Shown here: positions 18,982-29,239 of the stretch, piece after piece | Layout: every line of letters starts with the position of its first letter | How positions within the stretch are numbered: the first letter of the stretch is position 1 | Assembly: GCA_900498245.1 (NCBI GenBank) | Contig: LS998015.1 | Coordinates: forward strand, 765,259-829,258 | From: Candidatus Zixiibacteriota bacterium | Lineage (GTDB): Bacteria; Zixibacteria; MSB-5A5; GN15; PGXB01 | Reading direction: 5' to 3' | Length of the DNA stretch: 64,000 nt | Position numbers and translations under genes: made by a program | Notes under the pieces: model-generated | What the model was told of the DNA's origin: nothing | Seen by the model: only the letters and a program-made list of their open reading frames with translations | The model's database searches: none

Positions 18982-19242
18982 TTATTTTCGCCAGCAATAT
19001 TGGACGCTCTCTAATTCCTCCGGATTATGCAAGGCTAGCATCCCTTTGTCGCCCAATGGACTAGTTTCAAAACTAATTTCACACTTATTGGGCGGTATTT
19101 TAATCCCTAGGCCGATTTCAGGCTAGTTTATCCCTAAAATTCTGTTAGTTTTTTATTCGACAGATCCGCAACTTTGCTATGCCTGAAACCGTAAATAACT
19201 CATAGATTGGTATAAGCTTATTGCGCCCAAAGGAGGAAAAGT

Positions 19243-21000
19243 GTGACATTGAAAGTGATCCTGATTGCCGTGGCATTGTTTCTGGTCCTGAGCCTGATTC
19301 TTGTGGTCGGGGCGGTATCGGTCAAAGCCGACGACACCGTGATTGATATGACCGATTTCCAAACTGGGGATCTGGTGGTTGACGGCTTCGAATTGAAAGG
19401 ACAAACCAGGGTCACCATTCACGCTATCGGGGCGGCCCTTAAAAATACCGAGGACCTTTATGCCTACGGTTGGATAATCGACGCCGATTCGCGCGAACCG
19501 GTCTGGATTCAGAGCGATCAGGAATCGCATCGCTACAAAGGCTCCAATTATTTTCGGGAATTCGAGGGGGAAATAACCCTTCCGGCGGGACGTTATGAAT
19601 GTTATTACTATGCGTCCCGGCCCTTTTATACCGACCTCGATATCAAATTCGATGATTTGGGCAAAGCCCTGGAATTTCTGGGAGATTTTATCGGCAAAAA
19701 TGATGAAAACCAGAAATATTACGATGAAAATCTCGACGCTCTTCTTTTTGAAATAACCGCCCCGGCCGGTCTTTTTACGAAATTCAATCCCTCCAAAAAT
19801 ATAGGGGAAAACAGTATTATCGAATTTTCCCAGCCGGGCAATGATTATACCGGGAAAAAGGGGTTTACTCTTAAAAAGGACCTGAATTTAAAAATAATCG
19901 CGGAGGGGGAGTATTCCTCCAGCGACCGGGTTTTTGTCGATTACGGCTGGATAATAAATGCCGACTCGCGCAAAAAAGTCTGGCAGATGGATAAATGGAA
20001 CACATCATGGTCGGGCGGCGCCCGCAAAAATCGCGGCTTTATCGGCGATGTCAGCCTGCCTGCCGGCAATTATATCGCCTGCTATGTCACCGATGACAGT
20101 CATACTTTCGGGGATTGGAACAGCCTGCCTCCCTATGACCCGCTCCATTACGGATTCAATATTTATACTCAAAACGCCGCCGATAAGCAGTATGTCGCTC
20201 CTTATGAAGATACTTACAGCGAGCCGTTAATTATTTCCTTGACCCACATCGGCAATAATGCCTTTAGATCCAAAGCCTTTACTCTCAAGAAACCGACCGA
20301 TTTGCATATTGTCGCGATCGGGGAGTACGGCTACGATGATGCCTTTGTCGATTACGGCTGGATTGAAAATATCGATGATAATGACAAAGTCTGGGAAATG
20401 GCCGAAGAGAATACCGAGCATGCCGGCGGGGCCTCGAAAAACCGCAAATTCGACGGCATCGTTACTTTGCCGGCGGGGAATTATATGGTTTATTATACCT
20501 CCGACGATTCCCATTCCTATGGCGACTGGAATGCCACCGCCCCTCTGGATCGCGATATGTGGGGTATAACTATTTTCGGCGCCGGCAAGAATTTCGATCC
20601 GAAAATGGTCGAAGTGCATGATCAGGAGCCGGCCAATCCCAATATCCTGGTTAATCTGACCGGCATCGGCGATGACGCCGATGTGGAGGAGGATTTCAAA
20701 ATTTCCGTGCCGGAGAAGGTGCATATTTTCGCGCTGGGGGAGGGGCGCGACGGGGAAATGTTCGACTACGGCTGGATTGTGAATAAGAAAAACGGGGAGA
20801 CGGTCTGGGAAATGACCTATCGCATGACCCGTCACGCCGGCGGGGCCGACAAAAATCGCAAAGTCGAATCGGATATCTATCTGGAACCGGGTCAGTATGA
20901 GGCCCACTTTGAGACTGATGATTCCCATTCTTTCCCGGATTTCAACGCCGCCCGGCCCGATATGCCGCAGAAGTGGGGCATTACCATCACTAAAAAATAA
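19243..21000 (+). CDS. Exported protein of four tandem beta-rich repeats
   Basis: 585-residue protein I do not recognise. It begins at GTG 19243 behind AAGGAGG, with an N-terminal hydrophobic segment (about 2-26) acting as signal or anchor. Four repeats of roughly 120-140 residues follow. Each contains a YGWIxNxDxxxxVWxM strand, an AGGAxKNR turn, a LPAGxYxxYYxxDDSHSxxDWN strand pair and a WGIxI end. The first repeat is the most diverged (AYGWIIDADSREPVWIQSDQ). The pattern suggests beta-sandwich modules that could bind a ligand through the conserved Asp, Ser and His residues. No enzymatic motif is seen. It stands as a single gene with its own terminator. Confidence 0.75.
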   Translation: MTLKVILIAVALFLVLSLILVVGAVSVKADDTVIDMTDFQTGDLVVDGFELKGQTRVTIHAIGAALKNTEDLYAYGWIIDADSREPVWIQSDQESHRYKGSNYFREFEGEITLPAGRYECYYYASRPFYTDLDIKFDDLGKALEFLGDFIGKNDENQKYYDENLDALLFEITAPAGLFTKFNPSKNIGENSIIEFSQPGNDYTGKKGFTLKKDLNLKIIAEGEYSSSDRVFVDYGWIINADSRKKVWQMDKWNTSWSGGARKNRGFIGDVSLPAGNYIACYVTDDSHTFGDWNSLPPYDPLHYGFNIYTQNAADKQYVAPYEDTYSEPLIISLTHIGNNAFRSKAFTLKKPTDLHIVAIGEYGYDDAFVDYGWIENIDDNDKVWEMAEENTEHAGGASKNRKFDGIVTLPAGNYMVYYTSDDSHSYGDWNATAPLDRDMWGITIFGAGKNFDPKMVEVHDQEPANPNILVNLTGIGDDADVEEDFKISVPEKVHIFALGEGRDGEMFDYGWIVNKKNGETVWEMTYRMTRHAGGADKNRKVESDIYLEPGQYEAHFETDDSHSFPDFNAARPDMPQKWGITITKK

Positions 21001-21021
21001 ATTTGTATTATTTCATTCGTG

Positions 21022-21055
21022 AAAACGGAATCGGTTATGGACTGATTCCGTTTTT
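21022..21055 (+). terminator. Terminator after the four-repeat protein
   Basis: AACGGAATC pairs with GATTCCGTT around an 11-base loop, followed by TTTTTATTTA. It lies between convergent genes and serves the plus-strand gene. Confidence 0.85.
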
Positions 21056-21089
21056 ATTTAATAATTATATTTACGGAATGCAAATCGGA

Positions 21090-22796
21090 TTACGATGAAA
21101 TTCCGGCGGGCGATTCGACCGAGACCCGAATCGGGAAGTTGACGGCTATGACCGTTCCCACATCGGGAGTCGAATCGACCTTGAGCGTCCCCCCGTGGAT
21201 ATCGATAATACGGCGGCAAACCAGAAGCCCGAAACCGTGCCCGTCCTTTTTGGTGGTGAAGCGCTGCTGGAAGGCGATTTCCTGGCGCTCTTTGTCGATG
21301 CCGGTGCCGTTATCGGTGACTCTCAGAATGAAGTTTTCATCGCCGCCGGAATATTTTATCTCCACTTCGATCAATCCCGCAAAGCCGTCCCCTTTTTCAT
21401 GAATAGCGTCGGCGGCGTTGTTCACCAGATTATAGAGGAGTTGCTGGAGTTGAGACATATCGGCGAGGCTGAAAAGCGGAACATGGGGAACGGCCAGGCG
21501 AAAATCGATATTCCGCATATGGTTTTGCGCTTTCAGATATTCAATGACATCGGTCACCAGGGAAGTAATACTGCATAATTCGAAATTCGGGGTCAGAGCG
21601 GAGAAGTCCATCAGTCCCTGAGAGAATTTGCGGATACTCTCCATGTTATTCATGACGGCGCCCAGGTATTTGTCCAGTTCCTGGTAATTCTGTTTGCGGA
21701 GATGATGTTCCAGAAGGGAGAGATTACCGGAGGCGACACCGAGGAAATTATTCAGTTCGTGCCCGATTTCGGCCGACATTTGACCGCGGACGGCCATTTT
21801 TTCCAGTTGAATGGTCTGCTCCTGCAGTTCCTTGAGCCGGGCGTAAGCATTTCTGGTTTCATCGAGGAGAATTATATTTTCGAGTGAAATGGCGATTTGA
21901 TTGGCGGTGATAGAGAGAAGCTGTAATTCGCTGCCTTTCATCGTTTCGGCATCGGGGGGCAGGCCGAGGATCAGAAATCCGTAGAGTTTGGGCCCGCGCC
22001 GCAGGGCGATGTTGACCAGCCGATCCCCCGGTGTATGCCAGGAAGGAATCAAGACGGCGCCGGCCTCCGGATTGCCGGAATTGCGGTAAACGGGATGCTC
22101 TTCGAGTGATGAAATGGTGAAAGGCGCGTTCAAGGTTGGGTCGCTACAGGCCAGGTAGTCGCGTGCGATTTTATGCGATGACTCTTCGAATTGACTCTCG
22201 TTGAGATTGGCGGTACCTATGACCCGGATTTCGTTTTCATGGCTGCTGCGATAGACGATGGCGCCCCGGGAAACTTTCCCCTGCATCATGACAAAACCGA
22301 GGGAGAGGCGCATCAGGGATTGCATATCCCCGACGGTATAAATGAGTTGATTGAGATCCGAAAGCCGTCCCAGTTCGGTCACGAGAGTCTTTTCGGTATC
22401 TTTCTGTTTCTTTTTGACGGCGTTCCTGACGGCCTGACGCATTTCATTCAATTCAAAGGGCTTCATGATATAATCATAGGCCCCTTCCTTGATAGCGTCT
22501 TTGGCCGAACTGAGATTGGCATAACCGGTCATGAAGATGACGCCGATGCCGTTTATTTTTTCCCGGATACGCTGGGCCAGTTCGATCCCGTCGCATTCCG
22601 GCATTCGGATATCGGTCAGGAGAAAATCAAAATACTCCGATTCGGCTTTTTGAAGGGCGACGGCACTGCTGGGGGCGAGTTCGATTTCATACCCGGCATC
22701 CTCCAGCGCATCACGCACCAGTGAAAGGACGATTTCCTCGTCATCGACCACCAGAATACGGACGGTCCGGCCCTCTATTTGGGGTGAATCTTTCAC
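21090..22796 (-). CDS. Receiver-GAF-histidine kinase hybrid
   Basis: 568-residue cytoplasmic signalling protein. Domains in order: receiver (about 12-125, phospho-acceptor D62 in LLTDIRMPECDG, K112 in MKPFE); a GAF-like sensor (about 150-310); a short coiled coil; HisKA with phospho-accepting H346 (EIGHELNNFLG); and HATPase with N-box NLVNNAADAI and G-boxes DNGTGI and GHGFGL. Kinase and receiver residues are intact. The gene overlaps the upstream receiver by 4 bases and is last in a five-gene signalling operon. It has no output DNA-binding domain, so it probably passes phosphate onward or acts on a distant partner. Confidence 0.9.
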   Translation of the reverse strand: MKDSPQIEGRTVRILVVDDEEIVLSLVRDALEDAGYEIELAPSSAVALQKAESEYFDFLLTDIRMPECDGIELAQRIREKINGIGVIFMTGYANLSSAKDAIKEGAYDYIMKPFELNEMRQAVRNAVKKKQKDTEKTLVTELGRLSDLNQLIYTVGDMQSLMRLSLGFVMMQGKVSRGAIVYRSSHENEIRVIGTANLNESQFEESSHKIARDYLACSDPTLNAPFTISSLEEHPVYRNSGNPEAGAVLIPSWHTPGDRLVNIALRRGPKLYGFLILGLPPDAETMKGSELQLLSITANQIAISLENIILLDETRNAYARLKELQEQTIQLEKMAVRGQMSAEIGHELNNFLGVASGNLSLLEHHLRKQNYQELDKYLGAVMNNMESIRKFSQGLMDFSALTPNFELCSITSLVTDVIEYLKAQNHMRNIDFRLAVPHVPLFSLADMSQLQQLLYNLVNNAADAIHEKGDGFAGLIEVEIKYSGGDENFILRVTDNGTGIDKERQEIAFQQRFTTKKDGHGFGLLVCRRIIDIHGGTLKVDSTPDVGTVIAVNFPIRVSVESPAGISS

Positions 22797-23170
22797 CTGT
22801 CTGCCAGCACTTTTTTCTTTAAGATTCGATTGACGGTTTTTTTCAATTCCTGCAGGTCGAACGGTTTGGTCAGGCAGCAGATGGCGCCCATCTGGGCGGC
22901 TTCCTCCGCTTCCCGTTCCGGGAAAGAGTCGGTCATGATAATGGGGACATCGGGCCGGACGGCTTTGATTTCCGAAACAGCCTGAAGGCCGTTCATTACC
23001 GGCATATGGACATCGCAGAATATCATGGCGTAGTCATTAGCCAGAACCATTTCAAATCCTTCCTTGCCGTCGGCGGCGGTGTCGACCTCAAATCCGGAAT
23101 CGGTTAAAACTTCCTCCAGGAATTTTCGGATGACCTGAGTATCATCAATAACAAGAATTCTATCAGCCAT
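22793..23170 (-). CDS. Single-domain response regulator (CheY-like)
   Basis: 125-residue receiver with no output domain. Acidic pocket D9-D10, phospho-acceptor D53 (FCDVHMPVMNG) and the K at LTKPFD are all present. The usual Thr is found in IIMTDS. It overlaps both neighbours (8 bases upstream, 4 downstream), so it is translated with them. It is likely an intermediate in a phosphorelay between the membrane kinase and the hybrid kinase. Confidence 0.9.
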   Translation of the reverse strand: MADRILVIDDTQVIRKFLEEVLTDSGFEVDTAADGKEGFEMVLANDYAMIFCDVHMPVMNGLQAVSEIKAVRPDVPIIMTDSFPEREAEEAAQMGAICCLTKPFDLQELKKTVNRILKKKVLADR

Positions 23171-23567
23171 AGAGGCCTCCTTCGGCCCCGGACTTTTCAG
23201 ATGACTTTAATGATTTTTCTACCTCGGTTCGTAATTGCTTTATGGTAAAGGGCTTGGAGAGAAAGGCGCAGACTCCATAGCCCAGGGCGCTGCCGACGGA
23301 AGAAAGACTGGAATATCCCGAAATCACGATTATATTTATATGCGGATAGGTCTCGCGGGCAAATTTAACGACCTCCTCGCCGGAAACGCGAGGCATTTTC
23401 ATATCGGTAATGACGAGGTCGAATTCTTTTTCCTTCATCCTCAAGATCGCTTCATCACCGTCAGAGGCCTTTTCCACGGTGAAATCCTCGAGGACGTCCG
23501 ACAGGAATTCCCGCATAACTTCTTCGTCGTCAACGACTAAAATCGATTTGTTTGCCAAATCTGCCAT
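23163..23567 (-). CDS. Single-domain response regulator
   Basis: 134-residue receiver: D13-D14, phospho-acceptor D55 (VITDMKMPRVSG), Ser in VISGYSS and K in LSKPF. There is no output domain beyond a short charged tail. It is encoded directly after the membrane histidine kinase and before a second receiver. The pair may split the signal between two targets or form a relay. Confidence 0.9.
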   Translation of the reverse strand: MADLANKSILVVDDEEVMREFLSDVLEDFTVEKASDGDEAILRMKEKEFDLVITDMKMPRVSGEEVVKFARETYPHINIIVISGYSSLSSVGSALGYGVCAFLSKPFTIKQLRTEVEKSLKSSEKSGAEGGLYG

Positions 23568-23597
23568 AGGTGCTAATTTATTCCCAATTTAAATTCT

Positions 23598-25250
23598 TCA
23601 GGCGCTGTATTGTTTTTCGACAGAAATGCCCTTTTTCTCCAGTGGCAAAATGATGGTAAAGATTGAGCCCTGGCCGAGCCTTGATTTGACCCGGATTTCG
23701 CCGCCATGTTCCTTAATGATGCCGTAGCTCACCGAGAGTCCCAAACCGGTTCCTTTGCCGACCTCTTTAGTGGTGAAGAACGGCTCAAAAATCTTCTTCA
23801 AATTTTCTTCGCTGATGCCGGTGCCCTGGTCGGCGACGGCCACTTCCACCGCTCCGGCGAATTCACCCAAAGGCGGGAGGAAGCGGGTCGAAATCGCTAT
23901 TTCGCTTCCCGGTTTGGAGGCGTGCATGGCGTTGATGATGATATTGGTGAAGACCTGCTGTAACTGACCGGGATTCCCCTGCGTTTTCGGTATATTCCGA
24001 TCGATTGTCTTGCGCAGAGCGACTTGATTCATCATCAACTGATGATCGATGAAAGTCAGCGTTTCTTCCAGGACCTGATTAATATCGAGTTCCAGGAATT
24101 CGACCGTCTGGGAGGTCCGGGAGAATTTCAGGAGGTTCTGGACGATGGCCTTGCAACGGCGGGATTGGGTTTCAATGTCGCGCAGGTACCGCTTGTATGA
24201 TTCCATATCCTTCGGCTTAAGGTCATGAATTTCCTTATTTTCGATTTTTTCCAGGGCGAACTGGGCATAGCCGAGAATACCGCCCAGGGGATTATTGAGT
24301 TCGTGAGCGACACCGGCCGCCAATTGCCCGATGGCCGCCATTTTCTCCGATTGAATCAATTGCGCCTGCGCCCCTTCCAGTTCACAGGTTCGCTCGATAA
24401 TTTTTTCCTCGAGGGTGCGGTTGTAATCCTCGATTTCCTGCTGCGACTTCTTGAGGGAGGCGATCATGCGGTTGAACGACATCGCCAGCATACCGATTTC
24501 ATCTTTCCAGGTGATATCGACGGTCTTGCTCAAATCACCCTTGGAGATTTTATCCGTGATTTCGGCCAGGGATTCGATCGGCCGAACAATGATCCGGACG
24601 AAGGCCGTCATTATGATAATAGCGGACAGCACCACCATAAGCGTGAGCAGGATGGCGGCGGTCTGCGATTTGGAGACCTCGCGGTTGAGATTGGCCAGGG
24701 TCAGGCCGATGCGAACCTCACCGATCTTTTCATAGACGGAACCGCTGGTATGATTGACGGCGACGGCACCCAGATTTTCCTTGGATATTTCTTTGCGCAT
24801 GGTTCTAACCTGATGGCGCAATTCGATAAAATCATCGCCCGCTTCGGAACGGTATAAATAATGGGAGAAGAGCGCCGAATCGCTCTGCTCGGCGTCGGAT
24901 TGATTCGGCACCAGAGCGGCCTTCTCGGTTAGATTGCGTCCTATTTCGGCGAGCACGCGGCCGTCGCTGGCCACGATTTTGACATAGACGATATCATCGG
25001 AGAGCGCCACCCCTTTTATCAGATTTTCCAGTTCCTCTTTCGATTCCAGGATGACGCCGTATTCGGCGTTATAGGCGAGGTTGGCGGCCAGGGCTCGTCC
25101 CCGCTTTTCCAGTTCCTGATGATAAATTTCATTCTGGCGCTTGATCAGGTAGCCGCTGATGATGAGCATGCTGACGACAATCACCAGAGAGACGACGGCC
25201 ACGAATTTTTCCCGCAGAGCGAGATTGCGAAGGAGGCTGAATACGCTCAT
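23598..25250 (-). CDS. Membrane sensor histidine kinase with HAMP domain
   Basis: 550-residue inner-membrane kinase. Membrane segments lie at about 15-35 and 197-219, enclosing a periplasmic sensor of about 160 residues (CHASE8/Cache-like in length). HAMP (about 217-270), a coiled coil, HisKA with H316 ([12 protein letters not shown]), and a HATPase domain follow. The ATPase carries [18 protein letters not shown] and GKGTGLGLS. All catalytic boxes are intact. Its start overlaps the stop of the binding-protein gene by 4 bases. This suggests that the binding protein delivers a small ligand to this sensor rather than to an ABC permease, since no permease or ATPase gene is near. Confidence 0.9.
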   Translation of the reverse strand: MSVFSLLRNLALREKFVAVVSLVIVVSMLIISGYLIKRQNEIYHQELEKRGRALAANLAYNAEYGVILESKEELENLIKGVALSDDIVYVKIVASDGRVLAEIGRNLTEKAALVPNQSDAEQSDSALFSHYLYRSEAGDDFIELRHQVRTMRKEISKENLGAVAVNHTSGSVYEKIGEVRIGLTLANLNREVSKSQTAAILLTLMVVLSAIIIMTAFVRIIVRPIESLAEITDKISKGDLSKTVDITWKDEIGMLAMSFNRMIASLKKSQQEIEDYNRTLEEKIIERTCELEGAQAQLIQSEKMAAIGQLAAGVAHELNNPLGGILGYAQFALEKIENKEIHDLKPKDMESYKRYLRDIETQSRRCKAIVQNLLKFSRTSQTVEFLELDINQVLEETLTFIDHQLMMNQVALRKTIDRNIPKTQGNPGQLQQVFTNIIINAMHASKPGSEIAISTRFLPPLGEFAGAVEVAVADQGTGISEENLKKIFEPFFTTKEVGKGTGLGLSVSYGIIKEHGGEIRVKSRLGQGSIFTIILPLEKKGISVEKQYSA

Positions 25251-26215
25251 CGGTATACCTCCTTGGCCACCGCCGCCAGATCGTCGGGGATAGATATGTT
25301 GATATGCTTGGCCGTTTTCTCGTTATAGTGGAACCAGATAATACCGGGAACGGCGACCGGAATATTGGCCGGCGGTTTGCCGGAAATGACTTCGGTCGCG
25401 ATTTTTCCGGCCTGCCGGCCGATATCCTTGTAATCGAAGTCGAGGGCGAAAAGGGCTCCCGATTCCACCAGGTTGCGCGAAAATCCCATGAACGGTTTGG
25501 AGTTTCGCAAAGTGTTCAGAAGAATAAATCTCGTGGAACTGGGCGAGAAGATATTTTTGTCGGCTACCGACCAGATCCCGTCGACACAGCGATCCAGGGA
25601 ATCGAGAGCCGCCGGGATATCTTTATCGCTGTTAATTTTAAGGGCCACGAGTTCCAGCCCGGCCGCTCTCGCCATAGCGCGAGCCGGAGGAATGAGATTT
25701 TCCGTTTCCGAGGTGTATAGAACGCCGATCCGTTTCAGATCTTTGATGACCCGTTTGAAATATTGAAACTGGATGTCGGCCGGGATGTCCAGCGATGAGC
25801 CGGTTATGTTTCCTCCGGGATTGGAGAGCGTGCGGACGAAGCCGGAGGTCTCGGGATTCAAGACGGCCGAGAAGACAATCGGCTTATCCTTGATGCGATC
25901 CGATATCACCTGGGTCGCAAAGGTTCCCACGGTCAGAATCAGATACGGATTTATCTTTCTGATGGTACTGATGTTGTCATCGATCGCGGCGGCATCGCCC
26001 GAGAGGAAGACCTCATAAAAGGTCGCCGATGAATATTGCAGACTGATAGCCGAACGGATACCCTTTATGGTCCGGAGAGTGGACTCACTGCTGTCGGAAT
26101 GGACCACCGCCAGTTTGATATCATTTTGGGCGGAGAGTCTTTGGGCCGGCAGGCACAGGGCGAGAACCGCGCCGATAAGCAGTAGAAACTTTCTGACTTT
26201 ATAGTACAAAAACAT
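25247..26215 (-). CDS. Periplasmic substrate-binding protein, ABC_sub_bind (PF04392-like)
   Basis: Exported binding protein of the family often annotated as tryptophan/tyrosine ABC transporter substrate binding. Recognisable blocks are IKLAVVHSDSSES near the mature start, LILTVGTFATQVISDRIKDKPIVFSAVLNPE, NITGSSLDIPADIQFQYFKRV and GALFALDFDYKDIGRQAGK. A signal peptide follows ATG 26215 (MFLYYKVRKFLLLIGAVLAL). The frame is open to TTG 26281 and a GTG at 26263 is also possible, so the start is uncertain. It leads a signalling operon without transport genes, so it probably acts as the sensor's ligand-binding partner. The ligand is unknown. Confidence 0.85.
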   Translation of the reverse strand: MFLYYKVRKFLLLIGAVLALCLPAQRLSAQNDIKLAVVHSDSSESTLRTIKGIRSAISLQYSSATFYEVFLSGDAAAIDDNISTIRKINPYLILTVGTFATQVISDRIKDKPIVFSAVLNPETSGFVRTLSNPGGNITGSSLDIPADIQFQYFKRVIKDLKRIGVLYTSETENLIPPARAMARAAGLELVALKINSDKDIPAALDSLDRCVDGIWSVADKNIFSPSSTRFILLNTLRNSKPFMGFSRNLVESGALFALDFDYKDIGRQAGKIATEVISGKPPANIPVAVPGIIWFHYNEKTAKHINISIPDDLAAVAKEVYR

Positions 26216-26553
26216 TCCCGGCGTGTCGCCTCGGAGAAGTGTTAATCTATCCAAAACATTCACCTGTTTACTTCCTGTCAATCCAGTTGAGGCATATGTA
26301 TCAATCTGATTATCGGGGAATTGCCGGAAAACTTGACCGTTTCGGGGAAATCGGATAATATTATCCGGGTTTACGGAGTTCCCACCCCGGGGGGGGCAAA
26401 AATGTTCCGTGGGACGGGTAAAGAATTTGCCCGAATCGTCGATAATTTTTCAAGACAAGAAAAATTCTAAGTGTGTGACAATTTCAGCATCGACTAAAAA
26501 AAATATAGATATGAATGAATATTGCCCCAGAACTATTGCGCGGAGGGTTGGCT

Positions 26554-29229
26554 TTGAAAAAGGTTAAGCGTTCACTTATACTTTATTTGGCGGTTCTCGG
26601 CCTGGCCGCATTTCCCCTGCTCCTTTGGGCCGGGACGACCGGGAAAATTGCCGGAACCGTAGAGAATCAGACTACCGGGGAACCGATCCCGGGGGCCACC
26701 ATTAAGGTGGTGGGGACCGACATTGCCACCCAGACCGACAGCGACGGCGAATATTTTATAATTAACCTCCCGGCGGGCAATTACAGCCTGGCCGTTTCGG
26801 TGGTCGGTTATCAGACCGTTCAAAAAGAAAACGTCCGGGTTCTTCTGGATTTGACCACCCCGGTTGATTTTGCCGTGGAACAGGTGGAAATTCCTCTGAC
26901 GCGGCAGGTCAAGGTTTACGCGGAACGTCCCCCTATCCAGAAAGACGTAACCGATTCCCGTTCCACCATGACATCGGATCGCCTCTCATTTATACCTAAT
27001 GCCATCACGGTGCAGGGCGTCCTTACGAACATGGCCGGGACGGTGGTTGACCGGAACAACAATCTTCATGTCAGGGGCGGACGAGCCGGGACGGTGACAT
27101 ATTTCTACGACGGCTTTTCGGTCCAGGATCCGTTTGTCGGACGAGCCGGAATCAAGATTATGCCGGAGGCTCTCGAAGAAATCAGTCTGACGTCCGGCGG
27201 TTTCCCGGCCGAATACGGGGAAGCCCTGGCCGGTATCGTAAATGCGGTCTCCAAAGAAGGCTCGCAGAAGTATCTGGGGAAACTCCGGTTTTATGACGCT
27301 TTCTCGCAGCCGTATGATGTCAGCACCGGGGACTTCCGGCCGATGCAGCGGACCAAAAATAATGCGGCGGCCTACAATTTTTCCGGTCCGATACCGTACC
27401 TGTCGGGAAAGCGAGCCACCTTTTTTGCCGCCGGCGAGTACCTTCATGATAATGGATATCTGCCGCACAGCCGGGTGAAGCAGTATACGCAGTCGGGCAA
27501 AGTCGGTTTGCAGCCGTCGCCCAACTTCCGGCTGACCATGACCGGCACATACAGCAATTCGAATGCACAGCTTTATACCCATCGGGATGTCAACGATCGT
27601 TCCTATGACTACAATCTCGACGGCCTGGGATTGAATAAATCAAAAGCCTACCTGTATGGAATGAAGGGGAACTACAATCTGGACGCCAAGAATATTTTGA
27701 TATTTTCCTATAACCATTTCTATACGGAATCAAAAACGGCGCCGGAGCAGTACTATGACCTTTATTGGAACAAGTGGCCGGGATATTCGGAAGATTCCAA
27801 CGGCGTTTATAACGGCACCATACAGGATCATTATTCTCTATCGACGGATTACTTCCTGACGGGGTTCAGTGCCGGGGATGATTTCAACCCGGTTTATTTG
27901 AAGCGGTACACGAAATATGACGCCCTGTCGCTGAATTTCACCAGCCAGTTCAACAAATTCAATCAGGTGAGACTTGGGACGGAGTACCGCAAGTATGACA
28001 TCTTCTGGGACAATAAGCAGTTTTACAATATCAAGCCGTACGGTGAGAAATACAATAACAAGCCGGTCTATGCACTCATATTTGCGCAGGATAAACTGGA
28101 ACTTCGCGATATGATCATCAACGCCGGTTTGCGCTGGGATTACCTGAACTCCGAAGTGAGTTACTGGCCCAACGTTCTCGACACGGTTCATTATGCGAAA
28201 ATTCATTCCGAGCCCAAATCGCAATTGTCGCCGCGACTCGGGATATCGCACCCGATTTCCGACGACGCCGTGATCCGTTTCAACTACGGTTATTTCTTCC
28301 AGGTTCCGAACTACACATATATGTACACCAACCTGCAGGCGAACCTGAGCAGCGGTTATCCGCTGGTGGGCAATCCCGATCTCAAGGCCGAAAGGACCGT
28401 TTCCTATGAATTGGGACTGAATCAGTTGATCGGGACGGAACTTCGGCTCGATGTAACGCTCTATTATAAGGACATCAAGAATCTGGTGGCGACGCGGGAG
28501 ATCGGTCTGAACGGCCCGGCCAGCCCGGTGACGCAATATGTTAATGAGGACTATGGATCGGTCAAGGGGTTCGATCTGACCCTGGAGAAGATCGCCCGGG
28601 GCAATTTCTCGGGGTCGCTCGTTTACAGTTATATGATCGCCAAGGGGAATTCTTCGGCGGCGACCGAAGGGTATTACAATTATATCACGCAATCGGGGAC
28701 GGCCGACACGGTGATGCCCAAAGCGGAATTTCCGCTTTCGTTCGATCAGCGGCACACAATCACGGCCAATCTTGATTTCCGGGTTCCGCGGGATTGGAGG
28801 GGTCATCTGTTCGGGATGACGGTGCCGGGAGCCTGGGGGCTTAATATGGTCGGTCATTACGGATCGGGACTGCCGTACACGGTCACCGATGACCAGGGGC
28901 GACGATTCGGAGGGCTGAACGAGGCACGTCTGCCAGCGACCTATTCGGTCGATATGCGCTTCAACAAAGATATGTTCCTGAAAGGTGAGGACGTCTTCTT
29001 CTCCTTCTTTGTCGAAGTCGAAAATCTTTTCAACCGCCGGAATATCTTGAATGTCTATACCAATACCGGTCGCGCCGATTTCGACAACCGCAGTACTGTC
29101 AGCGATCCTGACGGTCCCGGTCCCTTTACGGCCGCCGATGCCAATAAATATTACAGGTTGATGGCAATGGATCCGCAGAATTATGCGCCTCCGCGGACGA
29201 TTCGTCTGGGCCTTGAATTTAATTTCTGA
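26554..29229 (+). CDS. TonB-dependent receptor with carboxypeptidase-regulatory-like domain
   Basis: Outer-membrane receptor of about 891 residues. A signal peptide (KKVKRSLILYLAVLGLAA) is followed by a beta-sandwich CarboxypepD_reg-like domain (about 30-115, GKIAGTVENQTTGEPIPGAT). Next come a plug (LHVRGGRAGTVTYFYDGFSV) and a barrel with alternating aromatic strands ending in RTIRLGLEFNF. The terminal Phe fits insertion by the BAM machinery. The frame opens earlier (26515), but TTG 26554 with GGAGGG at 26542-26547 is the better start. It is followed directly by a sorting-domain protein and a PorV-like barrel. In FCB bacteria such trios are common and may handle uptake of peptides or polymers; the substrate is not evident. 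Confidence 0.9.
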   Translation: MKKVKRSLILYLAVLGLAAFPLLLWAGTTGKIAGTVENQTTGEPIPGATIKVVGTDIATQTDSDGEYFIINLPAGNYSLAVSVVGYQTVQKENVRVLLDLTTPVDFAVEQVEIPLTRQVKVYAERPPIQKDVTDSRSTMTSDRLSFIPNAITVQGVLTNMAGTVVDRNNNLHVRGGRAGTVTYFYDGFSVQDPFVGRAGIKIMPEALEEISLTSGGFPAEYGEALAGIVNAVSKEGSQKYLGKLRFYDAFSQPYDVSTGDFRPMQRTKNNAAAYNFSGPIPYLSGKRATFFAAGEYLHDNGYLPHSRVKQYTQSGKVGLQPSPNFRLTMTGTYSNSNAQLYTHRDVNDRSYDYNLDGLGLNKSKAYLYGMKGNYNLDAKNILIFSYNHFYTESKTAPEQYYDLYWNKWPGYSEDSNGVYNGTIQDHYSLSTDYFLTGFSAGDDFNPVYLKRYTKYDALSLNFTSQFNKFNQVRLGTEYRKYDIFWDNKQFYNIKPYGEKYNNKPVYALIFAQDKLELRDMIINAGLRWDYLNSEVSYWPNVLDTVHYAKIHSEPKSQLSPRLGISHPISDDAVIRFNYGYFFQVPNYTYMYTNLQANLSSGYPLVGNPDLKAERTVSYELGLNQLIGTELRLDVTLYYKDIKNLVATREIGLNGPASPVTQYVNEDYGSVKGFDLTLEKIARGNFSGSLVYSYMIAKGNSSAATEGYYNYITQSGTADTVMPKAEFPLSFDQRHTITANLDFRVPRDWRGHLFGMTVPGAWGLNMVGHYGSGLPYTVTDDQGRRFGGLNEARLPATYSVDMRFNKDMFLKGEDVFFSFFVEVENLFNRRNILNVYTNTGRADFDNRSTVSDPDGPGPFTAADANKYYRLMAMDPQNYAPPRTIRLGLEFNF

Positions 29230-29239
29230 TGAGGTCGAT

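Noticed and set aside
29183-29239. Upstream ATG for the 886-residue sorting-domain protein
   Set aside because: It would start inside the TonB receptor gene and bury the signal peptide; ATG 29240 has GAGG and opens the signal peptide directly.
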